From contig OX352761.1 of assembly GCA_947095585.1 (NCBI GenBank), positions 107,557,890 to 107,621,889 on the forward strand: a stretch of DNA of 64,000 bases, in the 5' to 3' direction. Of this stretch, positions 53,721 through 64,000 are shown piece by piece. The notes below the pieces were generated by a model, which saw only the letters and a list, made by a program, of their open reading frames with translations, ran no database searches and was not told the origin of the DNA. The position numbers and the translations under genes are program-made. The stretch is from Nephrocerus scutellatus (Eukaryota > Arthropoda > Insecta > Diptera > Pipunculidae). How positions within the stretch are numbered: the first letter of the stretch is position 1; every line of letters begins with the position of its first letter.

Positions 53721-56700
53721 AAAAAGCAACATTAGTATCAGAGTGAAGTTTTATTTTTCACCTAAATGCTCCATAATAGTCGACATGCCCTATATCAAGA
53801 AACAAACAACTAGACCTGTCATTAAATGTTCTGTATATTTTTTTTCAGCGTAAAAAATGAAAAAGATTTCTCGGATAATGAAAACAAAACACAAACAAAA
53901 GAATTCTGACAGTTAAATGATCTTTCCAAATACTCAGCCATAAAAAACAGCGTGTAATTCATGCTTTAGCGTCGAAATGATTTTAACTAGACGAAACCTA
54001 ACCTTGACTCAAACTCTGACATGGAAACGCGGTAAATCAAAACTTACGCGGTGATATAACTCAAATTTTAATCATACCCCGAAGACGTTTACACTAAAAA
54101 ATAATAATAAAGTTTAGTAACTTTTTCCAAATGTAGTTTGATGATCAATCATCTCTCAGTTTATTAATTTTTTTCTTTTTAATTAGGTAAGTACACCGTA
54201 GTTTGAATAGTTTTAACCCTAATGTGCCGCTCAAACAAAAAAAAAATCAATATATTTGTATAAGTGTCGACACAAATACCATGTGTATGACAAAATTGCT
54301 TCAATTTGTGCTTAAATTAAGGGTTTAACGATGTGAACAGTCTTAACACCACAAAAATTTCGGTAAATTTAATATCTTTGATATACAAAAAAAAAAATAC
54401 CAACTACTAATAGTCATTCCCAAACACCGCATGCCAACAAACTTGAACAGGTTGTGGCGCACAAAAATTAATACAATGTACCTGCTGTTTGCTGTTTGTT
54501 AAACTGTACTACCGTCTGAGTAATTCATTACAGAAAAATGCCGATTATTTATTAACAGGACAAACTGAATTTAGCAGAGAAAAAAACAACTTGGACACCA
54601 AATAAACTCCAAATCTCATAAAAAATTCAGCTAAGGCGCATTTAGCTTCCCAAACGCGCGGTATTAGTTGATGCAATGGCAACGACACTGTGTGCGTCGT
54701 GTTCTTGTGTCAAGTGTATGTACCTATGTTATTTACACACCAACACTAAACGTACAGCAAATTGGATTATTCTTTTCTTATTTCGTACAAGTTTAATTTG
54801 TACATTTCCTGCATAAAGAGTTTCAGTGTAGAAAAATGTAAATAACAGCAAAAGTGTTGTAATCAAATTTGGATCAACGAAATCAATTATTGTCGGCGGA
54901 GATGGTGGCAGAATTTTTTTTTGCAGCCATTTAACACTCGATGTCATGGTGTACTCTATCGCTCTGCTGTCGACCACTATATGGTTGTCACTCTTATTTT
55001 CCCTCACAGAAACGCACAAGTTTTTTCACTAGAATTTTCACCATTTCAGTATTCCGAAAATTAAATTTAAGCAGAAATTAAACAAATCATTTATATATTC
55101 GACCATGACCATTTGAAAACAATATTTCGGAAATAACAACTAACTTTGTTTTATATCACCACGGTAGAATCGGAGAAATAAATAAAAAAAACTTATTTCT
55201 AAAGTCGTCGGTTCTGGTGCGTGTAACCACCAGTGCCAAAATGCCAAAGCCCAGCGAGCAGCAGTTAGCGAATTGTGAACTCCTTTTGCGTATGTATGCG
55301 CTACTGCCGCTACTCCTAGCCAAAGTCTTAAAATATATATATGCAAACCACAGTAAAACGTCCTGCCTGTTTTCAACGAATAAAAAAAATTCACTCACCG
55401 TCCGTCCGTCCAATTTGAATTGATTTTATTTTTATCCTAGTGCAAAAAAAAATTTTCTTGTCCCGACGACGAAAACGACGTCTATTCTAAAATCAAACTC
55501 ACGATCAGAATTTTCTTTTCTTTTTATTTATTGATAGCTACGACTCTAAAACACTCCTTTTTTACACTGGCTCAATTAGACGTCCTCTTCGTTTACTTTT
55601 ATTGTAAATTTGTTAATTAATATTAGACAAAAAGTGGATATTTTTCAATATTTTTCACGAGTAACGCGTCCCTTTAAAACATGAATCCCCACTCACAGCT
55701 TTCAAAATGGCGGAAAATGGAGAATTTTTAGTACAAAAATGACGCGATTATATGCATTCCGCGATTGTGCTGCTCGCTAGTTAACGCTACTGCCGCTGCC
55801 TGTTATAGTACTATAGGTACGAAAGAACGAAGGACCGATATTGATACTTTAGCCGTCGTTGATGGTAATATTTTTATTGCCTATGAGTTTCTTTGTGCTT
55901 CTTACCAACATTAAAATTTGTTTTTGGTTCAACGGCTGAATATGCCAATCAGTACCGAAATATTTGTTAGGTGCTGATGGTTGATCCCCATCACGGTTTC
56001 AAAGCAACGAGATGCGACATACGAGACGACACGAGAAAAGTTTCGCTGAACAACTCGCTCGAAATGAATCGTCTAGAATTGATACGTCGGAAGGATTATG
56101 TTCAGTGAACTACTATTTAGTACTCAGTTTGCTTGCATAGAATTGTTGGGACGTTTGCAACAATTTGACGTATAAACGATTTGTGCATCACGTATCCTTC
56201 TGGTGGATAAGTTTTATAGCGAATTAGCTGAAATACCCAGCCTTGCCTGCCCCCTTCACTTTTAGCTAACCTTATTGTCGGTGCGCAAGTCATTCAGTCA
56301 ACTTCCTCACACCATTTAGTGATGTGTCAACTCGAGTTTGTAAACCGGTTCAAACCGAGTTATAGCTAAACCGAGTTAAACCGATTTGGCAAAACGAGTG
56401 GAACGAACCAAATAATGAAATCCCCAACTGAATTAAAAAACCGAGTTTAACACACGATTCGGCTCGGTTGGTTAGGATAAGCAAACACATGATTATACGC
56501 GTATATAAAGTCAAAGCAGTCTATTGCTTTAATACAAACCAAGTTCGGGCCCTAGCTAAAAATCAAGATCAATAATCTTGATAATAGTAAAATATACTAC
56601 ACAAAATAAGAAAAAAATTTAAAAAAGCAATATAGCGATTTCTTAGAACTCCATCAACAATGTCTTGACCCGTTTTTGTCTGTATTTTCGACTAATTTGA

Positions 56701-58242
56701 GGACCCTTTTAACCACCTACCACACGACCTAGAGAGCTGAAATTTTGTTAATCTCTAAGTCTTAAATATCATTTTTTATATTCCATTTATGAAAAGCGTC
56801 GCGTTTCTCGTGTGGTGCGTGTGATGGGTTGAAATCTCGCCATTTTCTCGTTTTTTGAGGTCCTTTTTAGCCAACTTCTCAGACTAGAAAACGATTTGGT
56901 GATCTTGATTCAAGAATTTTAGAACATAAATATAATTTATTTTTGTTACAAAAGTATTTTTTTTTTCCTTTTTTTTATTTAATTAATTAATTATTTTAAT
57001 TAATTTTATTTTTTTCAATTAAATAATTTTAAATATTAAGAAAAAGATATACAAGCAATTTGACAATTCAATTTTCAAGCCATTTTTTCCGATGAGAATT
57101 CACAAATATGAATTATTTATTTATCTATTAATTATTTCTTTGAATATAAATTAAGACCTAGAAGTCTTATTTTCAATCTGTAAGAAATTGTTAATAAAAG
57201 GATCAATGAATAAGAGAAACAAAATTGAATATAAAAAAAAATAAAACTATTATTAATGAAAAGAAAAGAATTGTATCATTGAAATGAAATAATTGATAAG
57301 ATAATGAAGAGTAAAATTTATAATATAAAAAACTATCAATTGATGATTATGAAATGAAAAGAACCAACAGTCGAATATTTGAGAATGAAAAATAAAAAGT
57401 ATAATGAACCAAATTTGACAATAGGGTATCTGCAACTCTAACAAATATCGGTGAAATTAAAAGAAACATATTTTTATTGCATATTGTATTTTAATATAAT
57501 ACCCGCGCTTAACCCTTACTTTTACAGTCATCAATAAGGAAACTTTTATTTAACTGAACTGAAAAAAATACATGAATAAAATTAACACTAGAAATTGTAA
57601 CAGGAATTGTGTAGGAATATTTAATTTTTTTTAATGCTAATATTTTGAAAAAGAAGTGTCAGTAAATCCGTATAGAATTGAGAATTACTTTTGCTTTTAG
57701 TAGGAGACCATATTAGCGGCTTTCAAGTATTACATTAGTTCAGTATGAATTTATTTCGAGTGGCTGTTTACGTGAAATTAAACAAGCAACTTGCGAGCTA
57801 AGCCATATTAAAATAAACTTATGTAATATAATAAAATAATGTTTAAGCAAAAATTGTGTCTTTGTCACTACAACACAATTTTGAGGTTCTAGCAACTACT
57901 CCAAACGCTAAAATGAACGATAGTAAAAACCGTCCTGTTTCCTATTTTTTTTTTGATAACAATAAAGCTCGTCAATAGCTACCAAACAAAAAGGAAATCG
58001 GCTGACAAATAGAGAAGAAAAATGTACTAAACTGTTTTGTCTATGCCTATTTAAATATAGATATTTATAAATATCTTCTATCACATTTACTTTACCAAAT
58101 CAAATTGGTTTAAACAAAAAAAACGTAAACAAATTAAGGTTGACAAATCATTGGATTAAAGTAAGGCAGAGTTATGTACTAAAAACCACTTCACTTCACA
58201 GTATTTTACTCAATATTTTGTGTTGGCGTTTTTATTTAATTT
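53721..58242. other. Long AT-rich stretch without a gene
   Basis: No convincing gene or transposon protein. 54200-56330 looks non-repetitive and has short overlapping ORFs on both strands (for example 54729-55019 and 55140-55423) that I do not recognise; it could hold an unseen CtBP 5' UTR exon or promoter. 56340-56480 has several AACCGAG-type motifs. 56930-57500 is extremely AT-rich. Confidence 0.35.
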
Positions 58243-58470
58243 GCCGAATAAGGAATTCGAATGTCAAAACCAAACCAATCAAACAGCAGATTTTCTTATT
58301 CTAAAGAAGGAATAAGATAGTGAAATTCTTCTTGTAATTCCTTATTCCTCGGCATATACACTTTATTTGAATTCGAATGAATTCAACAAAATATGCACTG
58401 TCGAATTCCTTCTTTGGAATTTGAAAACCTGTTGTTTGGCTGGTTTTGACATTCGAATTCGTATTCGGAT
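58243..58470. mobile_element. MITE-like element with about 40-bp terminal inverted repeats
   Basis: The left arm (58243-58294; contains GGAATTCGAATGTCAAAACC) is an imperfect reverse complement of the right arm (58423-58469; contains GGTTTTGACATTCGAATTC). The interior is non-coding. No other copy of this element was seen in the window. Confidence 0.7.
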
Positions 58471-59015
58471 TCCAAAAAAAATACAGCTTAAATTCAGCTA
58501 TTATCAAATTGATTTTCAGGTCTTCTCAAACACTTGTCAAATACCATCCCGGCGAAAAAAAAGAAATAGCAACATAATCAAGTAAATCTTGCCTTCTTCC
58601 ACTTGATTACAGCATAAGCTGTCATACCATATTAGTCGTTTGTTATCTCGCTCCTTCTACAGTTTCCATTAGATAACAAGAGCGAAACGAAATCTGACTA
58701 GTAGACTAGTGTGTATTGTGTTCTCAGTTATTTCGCTCAGCCTCAGGCACAGCCACAATCTGGTGGCTCTACAAATAACAATCCGCCTTGTGTTGTGGAT
58801 TTTGGTTTTCATTGGTGCTCTTACTGGCGGTGGAAGTGTAAAGAATTTTTTGTCTAGATTGTATTTCTTAAAACTCTTTTGTCGTCACTTCTCTTTTCTT
58901 TTAAATTTTAACGAAAGTCCTAAGCGTTCATTAAATTCCGTCACTATTCTTTCAAAAGCAATTCATCGTGTTTTCGTTTCGAAGAAAATCTAAATCATCC
59001 ACCCAAGCAGAAAAT
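58471..59015. promoter_or_regulatory. Presumed 5' UTR / promoter region of the Memo-like gene
   Basis: The 500 bp before the Memo-like ATG have no clear transposon remnants. A 94-codon frame at 58709-58993 has no recognisable family and is not called a gene. A TATA box is not obvious. Confidence 0.3.
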
Positions 59016-59064
59016 ATGTCGAGCAGAAGTGCGTCACACGCTGGCAGTTGGTATTCCGACTCTG
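59016..59064 (+). CDS. Memo: Memo/MEMO1 family protein, first coding exon
   Basis: The exon encodes MSSRSASHAGSWYSDS plus one base, then a GGTAAGT donor at 59065. SHAGSWY is the opening signature of MEMO1/Memo proteins (human begins with a similar REASHAGSWYTASG). Memo proteins have a metal-binding, dioxygenase-like fold and regulate cell motility in vertebrates. No second Memo exon is visible in the rest of the window, so exon 2 must lie beyond 64000 or be lost. The call rests on a short match. Confidence 0.6.
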
Positions 59065-59944
59065 GTAAGTTACCGCCCGTCTAATGGTCTTGGTCGTTTT
59101 TTGTACTGTTCGCTTATTTTTTTAATGCTCTGAACTATAAATAAACAAGAAACTGCCTGGAGCTTTTAAATTTGATCTGCAAATAATTTGATTTTTGCAG
59201 AGTCAAGATTTGCTCTGTTTTCTGTCAGCTGTTTATTTTTTATCTAGAAATGTGTCAAAGAATTTTGTTTACATACTCGTCGTAAGCAGTGGGGTTTTTT
59301 CGTAACGCCAGGAGATGATGTAAAGAAAACGATCAGAAGATAGCACAGAAAGGCAACAACATTAACCGTAGGTTGTTGTTTTTTGTTTCAATCCCTTCTG
59401 TCCCACTGGGGTCAATGTACAACGATGACTGACGAAGCAGAGCTGGCAATTATTATTGTTTTGTGATTCATCTAACGGCACAGATTCTTATGCAAATTAG
59501 GAGTGTGTAATGGTGGAGAACAATAATCATTATTTGTATTTTGCATTGGGAAAATTGGTAAATTCCTTGCATCTACTCGTAGAAATGTTCGAGTCTCTGG
59601 AATATTCAATTTTGGAAGCTTAAGGTGGACTACAGAAGTTCCTAATAATAATAATAATGTTCCAGGATAATGTAGTGTTAATTACGCCAGTTAATGACCA
59701 AGGAATTAAAATTACTCAGCATTTACATTTAGAGTCTACGGTGTAGCTATTAGGACCAGAAAAAACACTCTGAACCCTTAGACGCTTTCGAGAGTAAATC
59801 TTGCGGAGAATTGGCCTTGTTTCTAAGGATGGCGCTAGGTTTTATTCCTATAATGAATTCTATACAAGGATAGCATTACAAAGTTAGTGAGCTTTCTCAA
59901 AGGTCACTGTGGCGTGCGGTATCACCTTAACAAAATTAATCTAT
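59065..59944. other. Memo-like intron 1, quiet part
   Basis: No transposon remnants or gene detected; a candidate acceptor near 59200 leads to no Memo-like reading. Confidence 0.4.
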
Positions 59945-60895
59945 GCTCAGGGAAGATGACGAATCATCCGAGCACATTCTCTGTGAATGCCCAGCATTAC
60001 ATTGGTTAAAGAGGCGTAATTTCCCTTAAGATCCCTTAATTGTTGGCGTACTGAGGGGATCTTTAGCCGGTCGATGTTATACCTAGGCATTCGGATGATA
60101 TTGCGGATTCTTTGAACTGATGCAGTACGTAACTGGACAGTAGATACCATAAGGTGATGATCCCGTACCATACCCATTTCGGCTCCTCGTCTGTTTCGGA
60201 CGTCTAAAAGACAGCTCCTAAAACGTCGGCTGATCGCCACATGGTCAATTTGTTTGGATGATGATTGCCTGTCATTTGACACCCAGCTGACTTTGTGGCA
60301 GGTCTTATGCTCAAACATGGTTCCTCCTATGACAAGGTGGTTGGTGTTGCAGAAATCAGCAAATCTTCACCATTGTCATTTTGTTCGCCAATCACATGTC
60401 TGAGTCCTTCATTGTCGTTGCCTACTATCCAAGTCCCCTATCACGATAAAGATATCTCCGTTCGGTGTTGCGTTGAATACAGAGCTTAGCTGATTGTAGA
60501 AGTTGTCCTTTTCATGCTCAGTCGAGGGATTCGTTGGGGCGTAACACTGTATGATCGTGACACGCCGTACTCTAGTCGGAAATATGGCCGATAAGATCCT
60601 ATCACCATGTGGGTGCTAGGAAATTAGGCCTCTGCGTGCTGTGGGCGTTAGCAGCAGACCCACTCCAGATTCACGGGGACTGCCGGAGGGTTTGCCCAGG
60701 AGTAGAGTAGCACAGTGTTACACGTTGGGGATTGGTACTCTCCCGCGTCGAACCATCTTACTTCACTCACTCCCAGAATGTCCAAATTATATCGAAGAAA
60801 CTCACGTTCCAGTTGAAGAAATCTGGCATTTTGAGGTCCTTCCCTCCCTGAGTTAAGGAGCCTCCTCACATTCCAGAAACCAATCTTAGTCAAAA
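59945..60895 (-). mobile_element. RTE-like LINE, endonuclease fragment
   Basis: Minus-strand reading begins TKIGFWNVRRLLNSGREGP (60890) and continues FLRYNLDILGVSEVRWFDAG (about 60810-60750), then, after frameshifts, QIDHVAISRRFRSCLLDVRN (about 60255-60195), and NIDRLKIPSVRQQLRDL (about 60080-60030). These are the endonuclease N-terminus, its core and the linker. The RT is missing. It is the complement of 37250-39090. Confidence 0.75.
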
Positions 60896-61022
60896 GTCGT
60901 CATTATTCGATCATTACTTATCCGAGGCGTTGTGTTGGTTTCAATAGCGGGCATTTTTCGGTATCGCTGGGTGCCAACCAACGTTACCTAGACTAGAACC
61001 GCTAGACCGTACGCACTTGCAA

Positions 61023-61183
61023 TTTTAGCCTACATATATAAGGATTTATACACATAGTTGCCCGGGGACCACCACTAGCAGGTAAAGCAGGCACTACATC
61101 ACGAACTTGATTGTGGCGCTACTGGCTCAAACCAAGATTACATTGTTTTACCATTTTAGCCTACATATATAAGGATTTATACA
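61023..61183. repeat. 30-bp direct repeat flanking a 101-bp insert
   Basis: TTTTAGCCTACATATATAAG (first 20 bases) is at 61023-61052 and 61154-61183, identical over 30 bp. The 101 bp between are unique in this window. It could be a small insertion with a long duplication or just a tandem duplication. Confidence 0.75.
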
Positions 61184-61299
61184 AACGTTGCTAAATTTTT
61201 TTCTTTCAAGGATATTTTGATCCTTACTCTCTACAGCTGTTTATAAGTTTCCAATTCAGAAAAAAATGAAATCAATGGGGGAAGCCAAAGAATTGCTAG

Positions 61300-63520
61300 T
61301 ATGTTATTGTTATGTTATCGTTGGTGGGCTGGTAAGCCTTGTGCACTGCGACCCTAAGGTCTATTGTGCGTCCCAGATGTCTACCACATTATGTGGTGGC
61401 TTAGTCCTCTTATTAATGCCAATATACCTACCAGGTCGATAAGTCTGGCATCCCGACATAGACCTGTGTGAGCCTTGAGGTATTGAAGTCTTTTTCGGGT
61501 GAGGGCATCACATATAATAAGTATGTGTTCTGGCGTTTCCTCTGCCTCGCCGCAAAAGCGGCAGCGATTTGTTTGGGATTTCCCCATTTTTGTTAAGTGG
61601 CCATTAAATGGGCCATGTCCCGTCATGTACCAGACAAGGGATCTGAGTGTATGTCAGTTTAACTAGATTGCTTGGTTTGTGGTTTTAATGTTGTATTAGA
61701 GAATCTTTTGTGGTTTGTTTTATCATAGTTGTTGATTCCCATTCAGCCTCGATGGCGTTATTTACCCACTTTTTTATCTTGTTTTTGAGGTGGCTTTTGC
61801 ATTAGGCAATGCTTGGCTCGGGGCCAGTGAAGGTCTCTTCCGCGCCTGCTCTTGCGCAGAGGTCTGCTGTCTCGTTCCCATTAATGCCTGAATGGCCTGG
61901 AGACCACATCAGGATGACCTTGTTGGCTTTGGCCAGTTCGTCTCGGTTCTTCTATATTTTCTCTTTATGCATTCTAATGTGCAGGCTTCTAATGCTATTG
62001 TTTCTGCCTGGAAAACGGTTGGGGATTTTCCTAGGGGTATTTGTAATGTGAGTCTGGGTCCGAATACCCCTGCACCTTTTCCTGAATTTGTTTTGGATCC
62101 GTCTGTGTACCAGATAGACGCATGGTTGGGGAGGTTATTTATGATATTTTCAACTTGATTCCGGTACTCTTACTGAGAAGTTCCTTTGGAAATTAGTTGT
62201 TTTTATCATTGAATCTGATTGGAGTACAATTTCGCTTTCCAAATTGATTTTGGTGATGATGCTTATATGTCCTGGTCTATTGACTTTGAGTTGGTTAATT
62301 ACTAAGTGAAATGGCTCCTGCACCCGCTTCGCTTTTGATGTGTAAGTGAAGTGATGTGAGTCCTGTTTTCCACTGCTCTTTTTTTGGCCACCATATCAGG
62401 GTTGCGTATGTAAGCCTGGATCTGATAATGCTTTGGTATAGCCATAGAGTAACTTGCGGGTTTACTTCCCACGGTTTGCTAAACATGCGTTGTAGTAAGC
62501 TTTGTTAGCTTTGTTGGTGGTGATGACATTACCCCCAGGTATTTACCTTCAGGCATTATTTGGAGTATTTTGCCTTGGAATCTTAAGGCGGGAAGAGTTG
62601 TTCTCTTTCTTTTTGTGAAAAAGGTGCATACTATTTTGTCTTGGTTGACACTTAGGTCTACCTCTCGGCACCATTTGTTTACTTTTTTGAGAGCTAATTG
62701 CATGCGCTCTGTTATCGTGCTTTCGAATTTACCTCGAACCAATATGACTTGATCGTCCGCATAGCCAATGTTCTTAAGCCTGTCGAGTAACTGATCCATC
62801 ACCAGTAGTCACAAGAGTGGTGATAGAACGCCTCCTTGTGGGCAGCCTCTTGTTGCCACTAATGTGATGGTTTCGTCACCAAATGAGGCTCAAATTTTCC
62901 TACCCCTTAGCATGCACATGACCCATCCTTGTGTTTAAATTACTTCGAAGTTAGTGTTGTCGAAAGCGCCTTGATGTCAGTGAAGGCGCATAGTAACATC
63001 TCTTTACTTCGGAGTGTGACTTCGATTTCAGTTGTCAGCTCATGAAGTGCTGTTTCTGTTGATTTTCCAGTCTGATATGTGTGTTGGCTGGGGTTAAGTG
63101 GATTTGATTGGAGTATTTTAGATCTTATGTAGGGACCTAAAATTTTTTCCATGTCTTTAAGAATAAATGATGTAAGGCTGATAGGCCTGTAAGACCTTGT
63201 AACATCGGGGATTTCTTCCCTACCTTTGGTATGAAAATCACTTGTACATCTCTCCAGCACCTTGGTACGTATTCTAGGGTGGCTTTGTAGAGTCTTACGA
63301 GTAGAGATTCTAATAGGTACAAGCCACGTTGTAGGAGTATCGGGTATATTCCGTCTCCTCCTGGGGATTTGAATGGGCCGTAGGAATTTACTGTCCATCG
63401 AATTCCTTCTGTGGTGAAGATTTTGTTGGAGCGTCTGTAGGCTTTCGCGGGGGTAAGGTAAAGGTTTGTGTTAAGGTCCTCGTTTTCTTCTTGGTTGCAT
63501 ATTATTAGGCAAGAATTGCT
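61300..63520 (-). mobile_element. LINE with RNase H, long minus-strand copy
   Basis: Minus-strand blocks, with frameshifts: RSYRPISLTSFILKDMEKIL (about 63205-63140), NPSQHTYQTGKSTETALHEL (about 63100-63040), NIGYADDQVILVRGKFESTI with YADD at 62752-62763, EGKYLGVMSS (about 62545), the post-RT GFTSLHLHIK region, an RNase H patch with WYTDGS-like remains (about 62110), and a terminal NRCRFCGEAEETPEHIL (about 61570-61510) with ALTRKRLQYLKAH. The 3' UTR matches 12250-12335. The N-terminal half is cut off near 63520. The family is in the I/R1-type group. Confidence 0.85.
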
Positions 63521-63748
63521 AGTAATTGCTGAGATTTTTTTTTAGAATATTTAACGCAACTATCAACTGTATTATAAACAAACGTTCTGCTGCGTTATCC
63601 TGGCAACCAACATCAAGAATAAAGAGTATTATATCAATAACAACAACACTTGAGTTCTCAATTGTAGAAGTCGCAGTAGTTTCAGAGTTTTTAAAATTTG
63701 TAAATTCCGAATTTTCGTTGCTAAATTTTAATATACGGGTACAAAAAA

Positions 63749-63828
63749 ATGGAAAAGGACGATGATACATCGATTATGTTGGAAAGCATTCGTCGTGAAT
63801 TAAATCAAATCATCAGTCAAAATGAAAC
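63749..63828 (+). CDS. Unidentified gene, exon 1
   Basis: An ATG after an A-rich leader starts MEKDDDTSIMLESIRRELNQ, followed by IISQNE and two bases, then a GTAAAT donor at 63829. The 74-bp intron ends in ATTCTTTAG at 63902. The frame and codon use, an intron of fly-like size and the polyadenine context favour a real gene. The family is not recognised. This gene lies on the same strand as the Memo-like exon and about 4.7 kb downstream. Confidence 0.6.
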
Positions 63829-63902
63829 GTAAATTGGCTTTTCTTTTTTCAACAAATATTTGATCAACAAAAATCTTTTTCATCCATCACCATATTCTTT
63901 AG

Positions 63903-64000
63903 TGATACTAGTATTGCAAAGACTTCGAAACCTTCTATCGAAGATGCAGCGGACAAAAATGCTTCTACTTTAACAACTTTACCAGAAATTGAATCGAAAA
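63903..64000 (+). CDS. Unidentified gene, exon 2 (runs off the window)
   Basis: Joined to exon 1 in frame, it reads T-DTSIAKTSKPSIEDAADKNA and then STLTTLPEIESK before the window ends. The sequence is Ser/Thr- and acidic-rich with no known motif. It is open to the last base. Confidence 0.55.

Noticed and set aside
54729..55423. Short overlapping ORFs on both strands
   Set aside because: None has a recognisable domain, splice evidence or consistent codon use; the region was left as unassigned.
58709..58993. A 94-codon frame upstream of the Memo-like exon
   Set aside because: It is hydrophobic and of unknown family, overlaps the likely 5' UTR and has no supporting motif.

Overview
The window looks like a repeat-rich, AT-rich chromosomal segment from a fly. 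The strongest evidence is a C-terminal binding protein gene (CtBP) whose exons I could join residue by residue and whose translation closely resembles the Drosophila corepressor as I remember it. The large number of decayed LINE fragments and the expanded introns suggest a non-drosophilid higher fly, but the species cannot be fixed from this window.

Host genes: (1) at 1399-2022 (+), the last coding exon of an NK-class homeobox gene, probably NK7.1, entering inside homeodomain helix 3 and followed by an AT-rich 3' UTR; (2) CtBP on the minus strand from 41372 down to 11343, seven coding exons over 30 kb, with a long isoform (about 459 aa) using exons 6 and 7 and a short isoform (386 aa) made by reading into intron 5; (3) at 59016-59064 (+), a first coding exon matching the N-terminus of Memo/MEMO1; (4) at 63749 to the window end (+), the first two exons of a gene I do not recognise.

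Almost everything else is repeats. 1-1290 is a Jockey-like LINE fragment; 2870-8870 holds an RTE-like LINE and two minus-strand LINE fragments; 8880-11342 is a low-complexity, non-LINE stretch that probably includes the long-isoform 3' UTR. CtBP intron 6 (11409-20698) carries LINEs, two mariner-type transposase relics, a MITE and Helitron-like ends. Intron 5 (20887-35405) carries a 3.5 kb LINE with a Tc1 relic inside it, a 366-bp tandem duplication, two MITEs and LINE 3' ends. Intron 3 (35972-40441) carries a chimeric LINE/RTE and a tRNA-derived SINE with a 14-bp target-site duplication. Upstream of CtBP (41373-59000) are SINEs, MITEs, a gag fragment, more LINEs, an RT-derived tandem array and several quiet AT-rich stretches. 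59945-63520 holds an RTE endonuclease fragment and a long LINE on the minus strand.

I found no CRISPR array, operon or bacterial-type system. The best leads are the CtBP isoform structure (retained-intron short form, tandem donors at exon 6, possible overlapping uORF), the RT-derived tandem array with an alternating two-unit order, the SINE and MITE families that can be defined from copies within the window, and a possible nested gene or assembly join at 59-64 kb.
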